In this document: piece after piece, positions 30,681-39,625 of the stretch
Layout of the letters: every line of letters begins with the position of its first letter
Numbering within the stretch: position 1 is the stretch's first letter
Assembly: GCF_019455385.1 (NCBI RefSeq)
Contig: NZ_JACOFR010000043.1
Span: forward strand, 1 to 43,207
Length of the DNA: 43,207 nt
From: Bradyrhizobium sp. BR 10289
Lineage (GTDB): Bacteria; Pseudomonadota; Alphaproteobacteria; Rhizobiales; Xanthobacteraceae
Reading direction: 5' to 3'
Notes under the pieces: generated by a model
Told to the model about the DNA's origin: nothing
The model's input: only the letters and a program-made list of their open reading frames with translations
The model's database searches: none
Made by a program: the position numbers and the translations under genes

Positions 30681-31736
30681 ATGCTGGAAGCCATACGCAG
30701 GGCGATGACGTTTCTGCGCCAGAAGCAAATCCTGCATAAGCTTGGAGTTGTGATCAGCGTCGCGGTCATCGGCATCGCTTGCTACGTGCTCTACCACATG
30801 CTGCGCGGCATCGACATGAACGAGGTGATCGAGGCGATCAAGAGCACCGAGCCGAGCCAGATTGCGATGGCCGCGCTGTTCGTCGCCGCGGGCTATTTCA
30901 CGCTGACCTTCTACGACCTGTTCGCCGTGCGTGCGATCGGCCATTCCCATGTGCCCTACCGCATCAACGCGCTCGCCGCCTTCACCTCCTATTCGATCGG
31001 CCACAATGTCGGCGCCAGCGTCTTCACCGGCGGCGCGGTGCGCTACCGCATCTATTCGGCTTACGGGCTGAACGCGATCGACGTCGCCAAGATCTGTTTC
31101 CTTGCCGGCCTCACCTTCTGGCTCGGCAATGCCGCGGTGCTTGGTCTCGGCATCTCCTACCACCCGGAAGCCGCCGCCTCGATCGACCAGCTGCCGCCCT
31201 GGCTGAACCGGACCCTAGCGCTGATGATCATCGTGGCGCTGGTCGGCTATGTGGTCTGGGTCTGGACCCAGCCGCGCGTGGTCGGTCGTGGACCCTGGAC
31301 CGTGGTGCTGCCGGGCGGGCCGCTGACGCTGCTCCAGATCGCGATCGGCATCATCGATCTCGGCTTCTGCGCGCTGGCGATGTACGTGCTGGTGCCGGAC
31401 GAGCCCAATCTCGGCTTCGTCGTGGTCGCCGTGATCTTCGTCTCGGCGACCCTGCTCGGCTTTGCCAGCCACTCGCCCGGAGGTCTCGGGGTGTTCGACG
31501 CCGCCATGCTGGTCGGCCTCTGGCAGATGGACCGGGAAGAGCTGCTGGGCGGTATGTTGTTGTTCCGCGTCCTCTATTATCTGTCCCCCTTCGTCATTTC
31601 TGTAATCTTGCTGACGTTTCGCGAAGTTATCATCGGCGCCCGATCGAAGCGTTTGCAGCAGGCGGCGCTCAAGCTCGACCCCGGCCCGGCGCCCGAAGCC
31701 GCCTATGTGAGAGAGCGCAGCGACGGCGGCGCCTGA
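30681..31736 (+). CDS. UPF0104 / lysylphosphatidylglycerol-synthase-type membrane protein
   Basis: This 351-residue integral membrane protein has about eight hydrophobic segments. It matches the YbhN/UPF0104 family, related to the flippase half of MprF: SYSIGHNVGASVFTGGAVRY around residues 100-120 and LLGFASHSPGGLGVFDAAML near 270 are the diagnostic loops. Such proteins move or modify lipids in the inner membrane. The ligand is not known. The C-terminal tail is charged. It lies 45 bp upstream of phoR on the same strand. Co-transcription with phoR is possible but not required. Confidence 0.82.
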   Translation: MLEAIRRAMTFLRQKQILHKLGVVISVAVIGIACYVLYHMLRGIDMNEVIEAIKSTEPSQIAMAALFVAAGYFTLTFYDLFAVRAIGHSHVPYRINALAAFTSYSIGHNVGASVFTGGAVRYRIYSAYGLNAIDVAKICFLAGLTFWLGNAAVLGLGISYHPEAAASIDQLPPWLNRTLALMIIVALVGYVVWVWTQPRVVGRGPWTVVLPGGPLTLLQIAIGIIDLGFCALAMYVLVPDEPNLGFVVVAVIFVSATLLGFASHSPGGLGVFDAAMLVGLWQMDREELLGGMLLFRVLYYLSPFVISVILLTFREVIIGARSKRLQQAALKLDPGPAPEAAYVRERSDGGA

Positions 31737-31781
31737 CCGCACAAGTCTTTGGGTAAAGTCCCCTAGGAGAAGCCCGCCCCG

Positions 31782-33068
31782 ATGGCGATCGACGCCCCTT
31801 CTTCTGCCGCCGCCCAGCCCTGGTCCGACCGGCTGCGGCACTCGACGATCATCCTGATCGTCGCGGCGCTGGCGCTGTCGGTCGTGGTCTCGCTCGGCGA
31901 ATTGTCGGTCCTGCACGCCGTCGCCGTGTTTCTCTGCATTGCAGTTGCGGCGTTGATCCCGTGGCGCCTGCACGATGCGGCCGCCTCGCGCGACGAGACG
32001 CGCCGTATCAACCCGGTCGAGAGCGCGGCGGTGGCCGCGGTCGTCGCCGGGATGCCGGATCCGGCCGTGCTGCTCGACCGCGCCGGCCGCGTCATCCATC
32101 TCAATGCCGCCGCCGCGCAGCTCGCGCCGGCGCTGCGCCGGAACGAGCTTGCCCAGTTCGCGCTGCGCTCGCCGGAGATCATCACGGCGCTGCGCGAGTC
32201 CATTGCGACCACGGAACCGCGGCGCGCCACCTATCTCGACCATGTGCCGGTCGATCGCTGGATGGAACTGATCATCACGCCGGTGCCGGTGCCGACCAGC
32301 TTCGGCGGCGCCGACAAATGCATGCTGATGACGTTCCACGACCAGACGCCGCTGCGCCGGGTCGAGGAGATGCGCGCCGACTTCGTCGCCAATGCCAGCC
32401 ACGAACTGCGCACGCCGCTGGCGGCGCTCTCCGGCTTCATCGACACGCTGCAGGGCCAGGCCAAGGACGATCCCAAGGCGCGCGAGCGCTTTCTCGGCAT
32501 CATGCACAATCAGGCCACCCGCATGGCGCGCCTGATCGACGATCTCCTGTCGCTGTCGCGGGTGGAACTGTCGGCCCACGTCCGGCCGGATACCCTGGTG
32601 GACCTGCTGCCGATCATCCGCCAGGTCGCCGACGGGCTGGAACCGCTGGCGCGCGAGCGCCAAGTCGAGGTCGAGATCAATCTGCCCGATACGCCGGTTA
32701 TGATCGCGGGCGACCGCGAGGAGCTGCTCCGCCTGTTCGAGAACCTGATCGAGAACGCGCTCAAATACGGCGCCTCCGGCGGTCGCGTCATCGTGTCGCT
32801 GACCTCCGACGGAACTCAGGAAGTCCGGGTCATGGTCCGGGATTTCGGCCCCGGCATCGCCCCGGAGCACCTGCCGCGGCTGACCGAGCGGTTCTATCGG
32901 GTGGACGTTGGCGACAGCCGCTCGCAGGGCGGCACGGGCCTCGGATTATCGCTGGTGAAACATATTCTTAACCGTCATCGCGGCCGGCTTTTGATCGAAA
33001 GCGTCCCCAGGCAGGGCGCCACCTTCATCGCCTGTTTTCCCCAGGTGAAGACCCTGACGCAGAGCTGA
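31782..33068 (+). CDS. phoR: Phosphate regulon sensor histidine kinase PhoR
   Basis: This 428-residue membrane kinase has two N-terminal membrane segments (about 21-40 and 45-62), a PAS domain (about 85-190), and the HisKA box FVANASHELRTPLAALSGF with His207. The ATPase domain shows NLIENALKYGASGG (N-box), DFGPGIAPEHLPRLTERFYR (G1/F box) and GGTGLGLSLVKHI (G2). It phosphorylates PhoB when phosphate is scarce. The pst genes and phoU and phoB follow on the same strand. The start has AGGAGAAG upstream. Confidence 0.94.
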   Translation: MAIDAPSSAAAQPWSDRLRHSTIILIVAALALSVVVSLGELSVLHAVAVFLCIAVAALIPWRLHDAAASRDETRRINPVESAAVAAVVAGMPDPAVLLDRAGRVIHLNAAAAQLAPALRRNELAQFALRSPEIITALRESIATTEPRRATYLDHVPVDRWMELIITPVPVPTSFGGADKCMLMTFHDQTPLRRVEEMRADFVANASHELRTPLAALSGFIDTLQGQAKDDPKARERFLGIMHNQATRMARLIDDLLSLSRVELSAHVRPDTLVDLLPIIRQVADGLEPLARERQVEVEINLPDTPVMIAGDREELLRLFENLIENALKYGASGGRVIVSLTSDGTQEVRVMVRDFGPGIAPEHLPRLTERFYRVDVGDSRSQGGTGLGLSLVKHILNRHRGRLLIESVPRQGATFIACFPQVKTLTQS

Positions 33069-33095
33069 ATCTCAAGCGATTTCAGTCGCTTGTCT

Positions 33096-33113
33096 GTGTC
33101 ATCCAGCTGTCAC
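33096..33113 (+). promoter_or_regulatory. Pho box upstream of pstS
   Basis: GTGTCAT (33096-33102), four bases, and CTGTCAC (33107-33113) match the direct-repeat Pho box (CTGTCAT-N4-CTGTCAT) at 12 of 14 repeat positions with the correct 11-bp period. It is 99 bp upstream of the pstS start and 28 bp after the phoR stop. PhoB-phosphate should activate pstS and the downstream genes here. Confidence 0.8.
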
Positions 33114-33212
33114 GAAACCTTCGTAAAAGCACAGCCGACCGCTCCTAAAGGGGCGGCGCGGGGAGCGCGATCGGGCGCTGATGGCGCTTCGTTCCCCTGT
33201 ATGGAGACCAGC

Positions 33213-34226
33213 ATGAATTTCATCAAAACGATCGTCGCTGCCGGCTTGGTCGCCGCAACGACGACGGCGGCCTTCGCCGCCGACATCACGGGTGCAGGCG
33301 CGACCTTCCCGTTCCCGATCTATTCGAAATGGGCTGACGCCTACAAGAAGGAGACCGGCAACGGTCTGAACTACCAGTCGATCGGCTCGGGCGGCGGCAT
33401 CAAGCAGATCCAGGCCAAGACCGTGACCTTCGGCGCCAGCGATGCGCCGCTCAAGGCCGAGCAGCTCGAGAAGGACGGCCTCGTCCAGTGGCCGATGGTG
33501 ATGGGCGCCATCGTTCCCGTCGTCAACATCGAGGGCGTCAAGGCCGGCGAGCTCGTGTTCGACGGCGAGACCCTCGCCAACATCTATCTCGGCAAGATCA
33601 CCAAGTGGGACGACGCCGCGATCAAGAAGCTGAACCCCAACGCCAAGCTGCCCTCGGAAGCCATCACTGTGGTCCGCCGCTCGGACGGTTCGGGCACCAC
33701 CTTCAACTTCACCAACTATCTCTCCAAGGCCTCCGCGGACTGGAAGAGCAAGGTCGGTGAGGGCACCGCGGTCGAGTGGCCGGTCGGCGTCGGCGCCAAG
33801 GGCAACGAAGGCGTGTCGGGCAACATCAGCCAGACCAAGAACTCGATCGGTTACGTCGAGTATGCCTATGCCAAGCAGAACAAGCTGACCTACACCGGTC
33901 TCGTCAACAAGGCTGGCAAGACCGTGCAGCCGACCGTCGAGGCCTTCCAGGCGGCCGCCTCCAACGCCGACTGGGCCAAGGCTCCCGGCTACTACGTGAT
34001 CCTGACCGACCAGCCCGGCGACAAGTCCTGGCCGATCACGGCGGCGACCTTCATCCTCATGCACAAGGACGCCACCGACAAGGCGGCCTCGCAGGAAGCC
34101 ATCAAGTTCTTCCGCTGGGCCTTCAAGAACGGCGGCAAGGCGGCTGAAGAGCTCGACTACATCCCGATGCCCGAGGGCGTCGTGACCCTGATCGAGAAGA
34201 CCTGGGCTGCCGAGATCAAGAGCTAA
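33213..34226 (+). CDS. pstS: Phosphate-binding protein PstS
   Basis: This 337-residue periplasmic binding protein has the signal peptide MNFIKTIVAAGLVAATTTAA, cut near AFA. Phosphate-contacting loops are ITGAGATFPFPIY, FGASDAPLK and VRRSDGSGTTFNFT, the last two carrying the Asp, Arg and Ser ligands of the family. The ATG at 33213 has GGAGACC upstream; the frame continues upstream without a signal peptide, so the inner ATG is right. It delivers phosphate to PstCAB. A Pho box precedes it, and a hairpin repeat separates it from pstC. Confidence 0.95.
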   Translation: MNFIKTIVAAGLVAATTTAAFAADITGAGATFPFPIYSKWADAYKKETGNGLNYQSIGSGGGIKQIQAKTVTFGASDAPLKAEQLEKDGLVQWPMVMGAIVPVVNIEGVKAGELVFDGETLANIYLGKITKWDDAAIKKLNPNAKLPSEAITVVRRSDGSGTTFNFTNYLSKASADWKSKVGEGTAVEWPVGVGAKGNEGVSGNISQTKNSIGYVEYAYAKQNKLTYTGLVNKAGKTVQPTVEAFQAAASNADWAKAPGYYVILTDQPGDKSWPITAATFILMHKDATDKAASQEAIKFFRWAFKNGGKAAEELDYIPMPEGVVTLIEKTWAAEIKS

Positions 34227-34235
34227 GCGCTCTCT

Positions 34236-34308
34236 CGTGTCCCGGACGCGGTGCAGCCCTGGCGATGCGAAGCATCGTCCAGACGCTGCTCCGCAGAGCC
34301 GGGACCCA
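34236..34308. repeat. Palindromic repeat between pstS and pstC
   Basis: GTCCCGGACGCGGTGCAGC at the left (34238-34256) and GCTGCTCCGCAGAGCCGGGAC at the right (34286-34306) can pair in part, with the inner hairpin GATGCGAAGCATC between. Wording is shared with the element at 38545-38700. It lies 10 bp after pstS, where it may protect the abundant pstS message and reduce read-through to pstC. Confidence 0.6.
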
Positions 34309-34396
34309 CAAGAACTGGGCCCCGGATCAGCGTCGCACCGCCTCCGGGGCATCAGGCCGAAAACAAGCGTATATAAAACGGGTACAGGGGATCGGC

Positions 34397-35395
34397 GTGG
34401 CTGAGATGGCTGTCGAGAGCAATGTAATTGATGCCGCCGGACCGTATGACCGCGCCAAGGCGTTGAGCGCGTTCAAGCTCGGTGACCTCACCTTCTACTG
34501 GATCACGCGGCTGTCCGCGATCTCGGTGCTGCTCATCCTCGGCGGCATCATCATCTCGCTGATCGTCGGCGCCTTCCCGGCGATGAAGGAATACGGATTC
34601 GCCTTCCTGTGGACGCAGCGTTGGGCGCCGTCGGCGGATCCGCCCGTGCTCGGCGCGCTCGGCCCGATGTACGGCACGCTCGTCACCTCCTTCATCGCGA
34701 TGCTGATTGCCATTCCGGTCGGTCTCGGCATCGCCATCTTCCTCACCGAGCTCTGCCCGCAATGGCTGCGCCGCCCGATCGGCATGGCGGTCGAGCTGCT
34801 CGCCGGCATTCCCTCGATCATCTACGGCATGTGGGGCTTCTTCGTGCTTGGCCCGTTCCTGGCCAACACCTTCCAGCCCTTCATGATCAAGATCTTCGAC
34901 GGCGTTCCCGTGCTGGGCGCGATCTTCGCAGGTCCCCCGTCCTATCTCAGCCTGTTCAACGCCGCGCTGATCCTCGCCATCATGGTGCTGCCCTTCATCA
35001 CCTCGATTTCGGTCGACGTGTTCAAGACGGTGCCGCCGGTGCTGAAGGAAGCCGCCTACGGCGTCGGCTGCACCACCTGGGAGGTCGTGCGCAGCGTGGT
35101 GATCCCCTACACCCGCGTCGGCATCATCGGCGGCGTCATGCTGGCGCTGGGCCGCGCGCTCGGCGAGACCATGGCGGTGACCTTCATCATCGGCAACTCG
35201 TTCCGGATCTCCTCCTCGATCTTCGCGCCGGGCACCACGATCTCGGCGGCGATCGCCTCCGAATTCGCCGAGAGCGACGGTCTGCACCAGTCCGGCCTGA
35301 TCCTGCTCGGCCTCCTGCTGTTCGTGCTGACGTTCTTCGTGCTGGCAGGCGCGCGGCTGATGCTGCTGCGCCTCGAACAGAAGGCGGGGAAGTGA
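34397..35395 (+). CDS. pstC: Phosphate ABC transporter permease PstC
   Basis: This is an inner-membrane permease of about 332 residues. The GTG at 34397 follows AGGGGATC at a good distance; the ATG at 34406 is the alternative. Six hydrophobic segments are visible. The permease contact loop is EAAYGVGCTTWEVVRSVVIP, followed by LALGRALGETMAVTFIIGN, which is typical of PstC. AGIPSIIYGMWGFFVLGPF marks the family. It pairs with PstA; the two genes are separated by one base. Confidence 0.94.
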   Translation: MAEMAVESNVIDAAGPYDRAKALSAFKLGDLTFYWITRLSAISVLLILGGIIISLIVGAFPAMKEYGFAFLWTQRWAPSADPPVLGALGPMYGTLVTSFIAMLIAIPVGLGIAIFLTELCPQWLRRPIGMAVELLAGIPSIIYGMWGFFVLGPFLANTFQPFMIKIFDGVPVLGAIFAGPPSYLSLFNAALILAIMVLPFITSISVDVFKTVPPVLKEAAYGVGCTTWEVVRSVVIPYTRVGIIGGVMLALGRALGETMAVTFIIGNSFRISSSIFAPGTTISAAIASEFAESDGLHQSGLILLGLLLFVLTFFVLAGARLMLLRLEQKAGK

Positions 35396-35396
35396 C

Positions 35397-36242
35397 ATGA
35401 ACCCGATTTACGCACGCCGCCGCCGCAAGGACATCGTCATCCGCGGGCTCTGCTTTGCGGCCGCCGCGTTTGGCGTCACCTGGCTCGCGCTGATCCTGGT
35501 CACGCTGCTCTACAACGGCATCGCCGGCCTGAACCTTCAGCTCTTTACCGAGAATACGCCGCCGCCGGGCTCGACCGAAGGCGGCCTGCGCAACGCCATC
35601 GTCGGCTCGATCATCATGACCGTGATCGGCGTCGGCATCGGCGCGCCGCTCGGCCTGTTCGCCGGCACCTATCTCGCCGAGTACGGCCGCAACGACAAGC
35701 TGACCTCGGTGATCCGCTTCATCAACGACATCCTGCTGTCGGCACCCTCGATCATCATCGGCCTGTTCATCTACGGCGCGGTGGTCGTGCCGATGCGCGG
35801 CTTCTCGGCGATCGCAGGCTCGCTCGCGCTCGCCGTCATCGTCATCCCGGTGGTGTTGCGGACGACCGAGGACATGCTGCTCTTGGTGCCGAACGCGCTG
35901 CGTGAAGCTGCCTCCGCGCTCGGCCTGCCGCGCTCGCTGGTGATCAAGCGCATCGCCTATCGGGCGGCGCGCTCGGGTCTCATCACCGGCGTGCTGCTCG
36001 CCACCGCCCGCGTCGCCGGCGAGACCGCGCCGCTGCTCTTCACCGCGCTGTCGAACCAGTTCTTCAGCCTCGGCCTGAACAAGACGATGGCGAACCTGCC
36101 GGTCACCATCAACAACTTCGTGCAGAGCCCCTACGCCTATTGGAAGCAGCTCGCCTGGAGCGGCGCGCTGCTGATCACGTTGACCGTGCTTGCCCTGAAC
36201 ATTGGCGCGCGCATCCTCGGCGCCGAGAGGACTGCAAAATGA
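35397..36242 (+). CDS. pstA: Phosphate ABC transporter permease PstA
   Basis: This 281-residue inner-membrane permease partners PstC. It has SAPSIIIGLFIYGAVVVP near residue 118, the loop LREAASALGLPRSLVIKRIA and the following TGVLLATARVAGETAPLLFT. The N-terminus is short and basic (MNPIYARRRRKD) ahead of the first membrane segment. It starts one base after the pstC stop and overlaps pstB by four bases (ATGA). Confidence 0.94.
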   Translation: MNPIYARRRRKDIVIRGLCFAAAAFGVTWLALILVTLLYNGIAGLNLQLFTENTPPPGSTEGGLRNAIVGSIIMTVIGVGIGAPLGLFAGTYLAEYGRNDKLTSVIRFINDILLSAPSIIIGLFIYGAVVVPMRGFSAIAGSLALAVIVIPVVLRTTEDMLLLVPNALREAASALGLPRSLVIKRIAYRAARSGLITGVLLATARVAGETAPLLFTALSNQFFSLGLNKTMANLPVTINNFVQSPYAYWKQLAWSGALLITLTVLALNIGARILGAERTAK

Positions 36243-37060
36243 CCGATCTGTCCGTATCCGTGAGTTCCAACGCCCATCTGGCCTCGCAGCAGCCGCTGCC
36301 GGAAGCGCCCGCCAAGGTGACGGTGCGCAACCTCAACTTCTATTATGGTGAGCACCACGCGCTGAAGAACATCAACCTGACGCTCGGCACCAACCGCGTC
36401 ACGGCGTTCATCGGCCCGTCCGGCTGCGGCAAGTCGACCCTGCTGCGCATCTTCAACCGGATGTACGACCTCTATCCGGGCCAGCGCGTCACCGGCCAGC
36501 TGATGCTCGACCAGACCAACATCCTCGACCCCAAGCTGGACCTCAATCTGCTGCGCGCCCGCGTCGGCATGGTGTTCCAGAAGCCGACGCCGTTCCCGAT
36601 GACGATCTACGAGAACATCGCCTTCGGCATCCGCCTCTACGAGAAGATCTCGAAGTCCGAGATGGACGACCGCGTCGAGAAGGCGCTGCGCGGCGGCGCG
36701 CTGTGGAACGAGGTCAAGGACAAGCTCAACGCCTCCGGCCTGTCGCTCTCCGGCGGCCAGCAGCAGCGCCTCTGCATCGCCCGCACCGTCGCGGTGCGGC
36801 CTGAAGTGATTTTGTTCGACGAGCCCTGCTCGGCGCTCGACCCGATCTCGACCGCCAAGGTCGAGGAGCTGATCCAGGAGCTGTCCGAGAACTACACGAT
36901 TGCGATCGTGACGCATAACATGCAGCAGGCGGCGCGCGTCTCCGACAAGACCGCCTTCATGTATCTCGGCGAGCTGATCGAGTTCGACGACACCAGCAAG
37001 ATCTTCACGTCGCCGACCGACCGGCGCACGCAGGATTACATCACCGGCCGGTTCGGCTGA
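36239..37060 (+). CDS. pstB: Phosphate ABC transporter ATPase PstB
   Basis: This 273-residue ATPase has Walker A GPSGCGKST (about 62-70), Q-loop VFQKPTPFP, signature LSGGQQQRLCIARTVAV, Walker B VILFDEPCSALDP and the switch His in VTHNM. It powers high-affinity phosphate import. The start at 36239 overlaps the pstA stop. The next gene, phoU, follows after 11 bp. Confidence 0.96.
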   Translation: MTDLSVSVSSNAHLASQQPLPEAPAKVTVRNLNFYYGEHHALKNINLTLGTNRVTAFIGPSGCGKSTLLRIFNRMYDLYPGQRVTGQLMLDQTNILDPKLDLNLLRARVGMVFQKPTPFPMTIYENIAFGIRLYEKISKSEMDDRVEKALRGGALWNEVKDKLNASGLSLSGGQQQRLCIARTVAVRPEVILFDEPCSALDPISTAKVEELIQELSENYTIAIVTHNMQQAARVSDKTAFMYLGELIEFDDTSKIFTSPTDRRTQDYITGRFG

Positions 37061-37071
37061 GGAGACAGGAC

Positions 37072-37788
37072 ATGGGTTCTGAACATACCGCAAAGGCCTT
37101 CGACACCGACCTCCAGGAGCTCACCCGCCTGGTCGCCGAGATGGGCGGCATCGCCGAGCGCATGATCGTCGATTCCGTCGACGCGCTGATCCGCCGTGAC
37201 GTCGCGCTCGGCCAGCGCGTCGTCACCACCGACGCCGAGCTCGACGCGCTGCAGAAGAAGATCGAGGAGCGCGCCGTCCTCACCATCGCGCGCCGCCAGC
37301 CGATGGCGGTGGACCTGCGCGAGATCGTCGGCGCCATGCGCGTCGCCACCGATCTCGAGCGCATCGGCGACCTCGCCAAGAACATGGGCAAGCGCGTCGC
37401 GGCGCTGGAGACGGATTTCCATCCGCTCAAACTGTTCCGCGGCCTCGAGCACATGACCGACCTCGTGCAGCAGCAGGTCAAGTCGGTGCTGGACGCCTAT
37501 GCCGCGCACGATCTGCCGGCGGCGATGGCGGTGTGGAAGGGCGACGAGGAGGTCGACGCCATCTGCACCTCGCTGTTCCGCGAGCTCCTCACCTACATGA
37601 TGGAGGATCCGCGCAACATCTCGTTCTGCATCCATCTAATGTTCTGCGCCAAGAACATCGAGCGGATCGGCGACCACGCCACCAACATCGCCGAGACCGT
37701 GTTCTACATGATCGAGGGCCAGGCGATCACCGACAAGCGGCCGAAGGGCGACATGACGACCTTCGCCACCACGGTCCCGAATACCTGA
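37072..37788 (+). CDS. phoU: Phosphate signalling protein PhoU
   Basis: This 238-residue protein forms two PhoU-type three-helix bundles. The metal-binding-like repeats are visible as DLERIGDLAKNMGKR (about residue 98) and KNIERIGDHATNIAE (about 205). PhoU links PstB activity to PhoR, holding the kinase off when phosphate is ample. It lies between pstB and phoB, with GGAGACAGGAC as ribosome site. Confidence 0.95.
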   Translation: MGSEHTAKAFDTDLQELTRLVAEMGGIAERMIVDSVDALIRRDVALGQRVVTTDAELDALQKKIEERAVLTIARRQPMAVDLREIVGAMRVATDLERIGDLAKNMGKRVAALETDFHPLKLFRGLEHMTDLVQQQVKSVLDAYAAHDLPAAMAVWKGDEEVDAICTSLFRELLTYMMEDPRNISFCIHLMFCAKNIERIGDHATNIAETVFYMIEGQAITDKRPKGDMTTFATTVPNT

Positions 37789-37810
37789 AGACTTAAGGAG
37801 CGACGACCTA

Positions 37811-38518
37811 ATGGGCGCACGCATCATGGTGGTTGAAGACGAGGAAGCTCTCACCGAGCTCCTCCGTTACAACCTCGAAGGCGACGGCTATGACGTCGAG
37901 ACGGTGATGCGCGGCGACGACGCCGACACCCGCCTCAAGGAGCACATCCCCGACCTGATCGTGCTCGACTGGATGCTGCCGGGGCTATCAGGCATCGAGC
38001 TGTGCCGGCGGCTTCGTACCCGGCCCGAGACCAAGCAGCTGCCGATCATCATGCTCACCGCGCGCGGCGAGGAGAGCGAGCGGGTGCGCGGTCTTGCCAC
38101 GGGCGCCGACGACTACATCGTCAAGCCGTTCTCGGTGCCGGAACTCCTGGCCCGCGTGAAGGGCCTCCTGCGCCGCGCCAGCCCGGAGCGGCTCGCCACC
38201 GTGCTGGCCTACGGCGACATCGAACTCGACCGCGACAAGCGCCGCGTCGCGCGCTCGGGCCGCCCGATCGATCTCGGCCCGACCGAATATCGCCTCTTGG
38301 AGTTCTTCCTGGAGCATCCCGGCCGCGTGTTCTCGCGCGAGCAACTGCTCGACAGCGTCTGGGGCCGCGACATCTATATCGACGAACGCACCGTCGACGT
38401 GCACATCGGCCGCCTGCGCAAGCTGCTCAATCTCGGCCGCGAGCAGGACCCGATCCGCACCGTTCGCGGCGCCGGCTATGCGCTCGACGATCGGTTCGCG
38501 AAGGCCGAGCAGACGTAA
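37811..38518 (+). CDS. phoB: Phosphate regulon response regulator PhoB
   Basis: This 235-residue response regulator has a receiver domain with the acidic pocket (VVEDEE), phosphorylated Asp53 in VLDWMLPGLSG, and Lys105 region GADDYIVKPFS. The OmpR-type winged helix follows (about 135-228), with EYRLLEFFLEHPGRVFSREQ and TVDVHIGRLRKLL. It binds Pho boxes such as the one before pstS. It ends the phosphate operon and is followed by a palindromic repeat. AAGGAGCG precedes the ATG. Confidence 0.96.
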   Translation: MGARIMVVEDEEALTELLRYNLEGDGYDVETVMRGDDADTRLKEHIPDLIVLDWMLPGLSGIELCRRLRTRPETKQLPIIMLTARGEESERVRGLATGADDYIVKPFSVPELLARVKGLLRRASPERLATVLAYGDIELDRDKRRVARSGRPIDLGPTEYRLLEFFLEHPGRVFSREQLLDSVWGRDIYIDERTVDVHIGRLRKLLNLGREQDPIRTVRGAGYALDDRFAKAEQT

Positions 38519-38544
38519 GGCCAAGCTGCGTCGACAATCACAGC

Positions 38545-38700
38545 CGTCATCCCGGACAAGCGTCAGCGCAGATCCGGGATCCATGACCACAGGGCGTGAT
38601 TGTTTACGAAGAGGGTAACTCCGAGTCCCCGTAACCACGCCTTGCGGTGGCTATGGGTCCCGGATCTGCGCGCGCTTTTGGCGCGCTTGTCCGGGACGAC
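38545..38700. repeat. Palindromic repeat after phoB with inverted ends
   Basis: Ends beginning GTCATCCCGGACAAGCG (38545) and closing GCGCTTGTCCGGGACGAC (38683-38700) are inverted copies containing GCAGATCCGGGA, ending near CCATGACCAC and GTGGCTATGG. A small hairpin GCGCGCTTTTGGCGCGC lies inside the right end. It fills most of the 238-bp gap between the convergent phoB and gcrA genes and may terminate both. Confidence 0.75.
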
Positions 38701-38756
38701 ATCGGATGTGTTGAGCCGTCGTCGTCCGACGGCCGCAATCAGCTAGATCAATGAGC

Positions 38757-39269
38757 TCAGCGCGTACCCGGCTTCGCCGGCGCACGCCGCCGGTCCGCTG
38801 CGGGCTGGTACGCCACGCGCGAGTGCTGGGCGCAGTAGGGCAGGCCCGAGAGCGCCTTGCCGCCGCAGAAGAAGAAATCCGGGCTCGAGGGATCGCCGAC
38901 CGGCCAGTGGCAGGTCGCCTCGTTCAATTCCAGCAGCGACAGCCGCTGGCTCATCGGCACCACGTTGTCGTAGGTCACGGGTTCAGCCTCGACCTCGACC
39001 TCGAAGGCCTGCGCCAGCGCGGTGTTGCCGCGGGCAATGGGCCGGGTGACGCGCATCATGTGCTGCGCGGGACGCGCCTTGCGCGGCCGGGGCGCCGCCG
39101 ATGAGGGGCTCTTGGCGCGGCCGGACAGGCCGAGCCTGTGCACCTTGCCGATCACGGCATTGCGGGTGACATTGCCAAGCTCAGCGGCGATCTGGCTGGC
39201 CGACAATCCGGCCTCCCAGAGCTTTTTCAGCTGCTCGACGCGATCGTCGGACCAGGTCAAAACCGTCAT
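38757..39269 (-). CDS. gcrA: GcrA cell-cycle regulator
   Basis: This 170-residue GcrA protein starts with the DNA-binding domain WSDDRVEQLKKLWEAGLSAS, followed by NVTRNAVIGKVHRLGL. A Pro/Arg/Ala-rich linker follows (about 52-75). The C-terminal region, with CHWPVGDPSSPDFFFCGGKA and YCAQHSRVAY, is the part that contacts sigma-70 in Caulobacter. GcrA helps sigma-70 open promoters that carry CcrM-methylated GANTC. Such sites cluster in the gap upstream (39351-39504). Confidence 0.95.
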   Translation of the reverse strand: MTVLTWSDDRVEQLKKLWEAGLSASQIAAELGNVTRNAVIGKVHRLGLSGRAKSPSSAAPRPRKARPAQHMMRVTRPIARGNTALAQAFEVEVEAEPVTYDNVVPMSQRLSLLELNEATCHWPVGDPSSPDFFFCGGKALSGLPYCAQHSRVAYQPAADRRRAPAKPGTR

Positions 39270-39477
39270 TGCACCCTTTCCCTCGCTGCGCGGCTGCCAT
39301 CCTGGCGCCCTTGCGGCGAATGCCTAAGCTTCGAAAAACCCGTGCCGCCAGAATCCCTTAAGGCTCGCCGGGCGCAATCAGACGCCCGAACGTTTACGCC
39401 GGTACATGAGGACTTAAGGGATCAGAAACACTGCACGAGATGTCGTATCTGACAAGCCAAACGCTACAATATGGCGT

Positions 39478-39504
39478 GACTCACGCGCAAGAGTCAGCCG
39501 ACTC
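39478..39504. promoter_or_regulatory. Cluster of GANTC (CcrM) sites between gcrA and argD
   Basis: GACTC (39478), GAGTC (39491) and GACTC (39500) lie within 27 bp, and GAATC is at 39351. GANTC is the methylation target of CcrM and is read by GcrA-sigma-70. The gap of 455 bp is otherwise without a gene. Which direction the cluster serves is not clear: it is 209 bp from gcrA and 221 bp from argD. Confidence 0.55.
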
Positions 39505-39590
39505 GCTTCCACATGTTCCGTGGCAAAAACCCCGCAAATCCGGCACCGCAAGACTACGGATTTAGCGTTTCGCGAGGCTTTCGGGTGGCA

Positions 39591-39618
39591 TTGACACATG
39601 TTTTACCAGGCCTAAGAT
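39591..39618 (+). promoter_or_regulatory. Sigma-70 promoter for argD
   Basis: TTGACA (39591-39596), 16 bp and TAAGAT (39613-39618) form a strong promoter pointing at argD, 107 bp from its start. Transcription should start near 39625, just where a stable hairpin begins. Confidence 0.7.
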
Positions 39619-39625
39619 GGTGTCA

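Noticed and set aside
31215..32870. Minus-strand open frame of 551 codons opposite UPF0104 and phoR
   Set aside because: It spans parts of two genes with strong motifs and has the shadow composition of GC-rich DNA.
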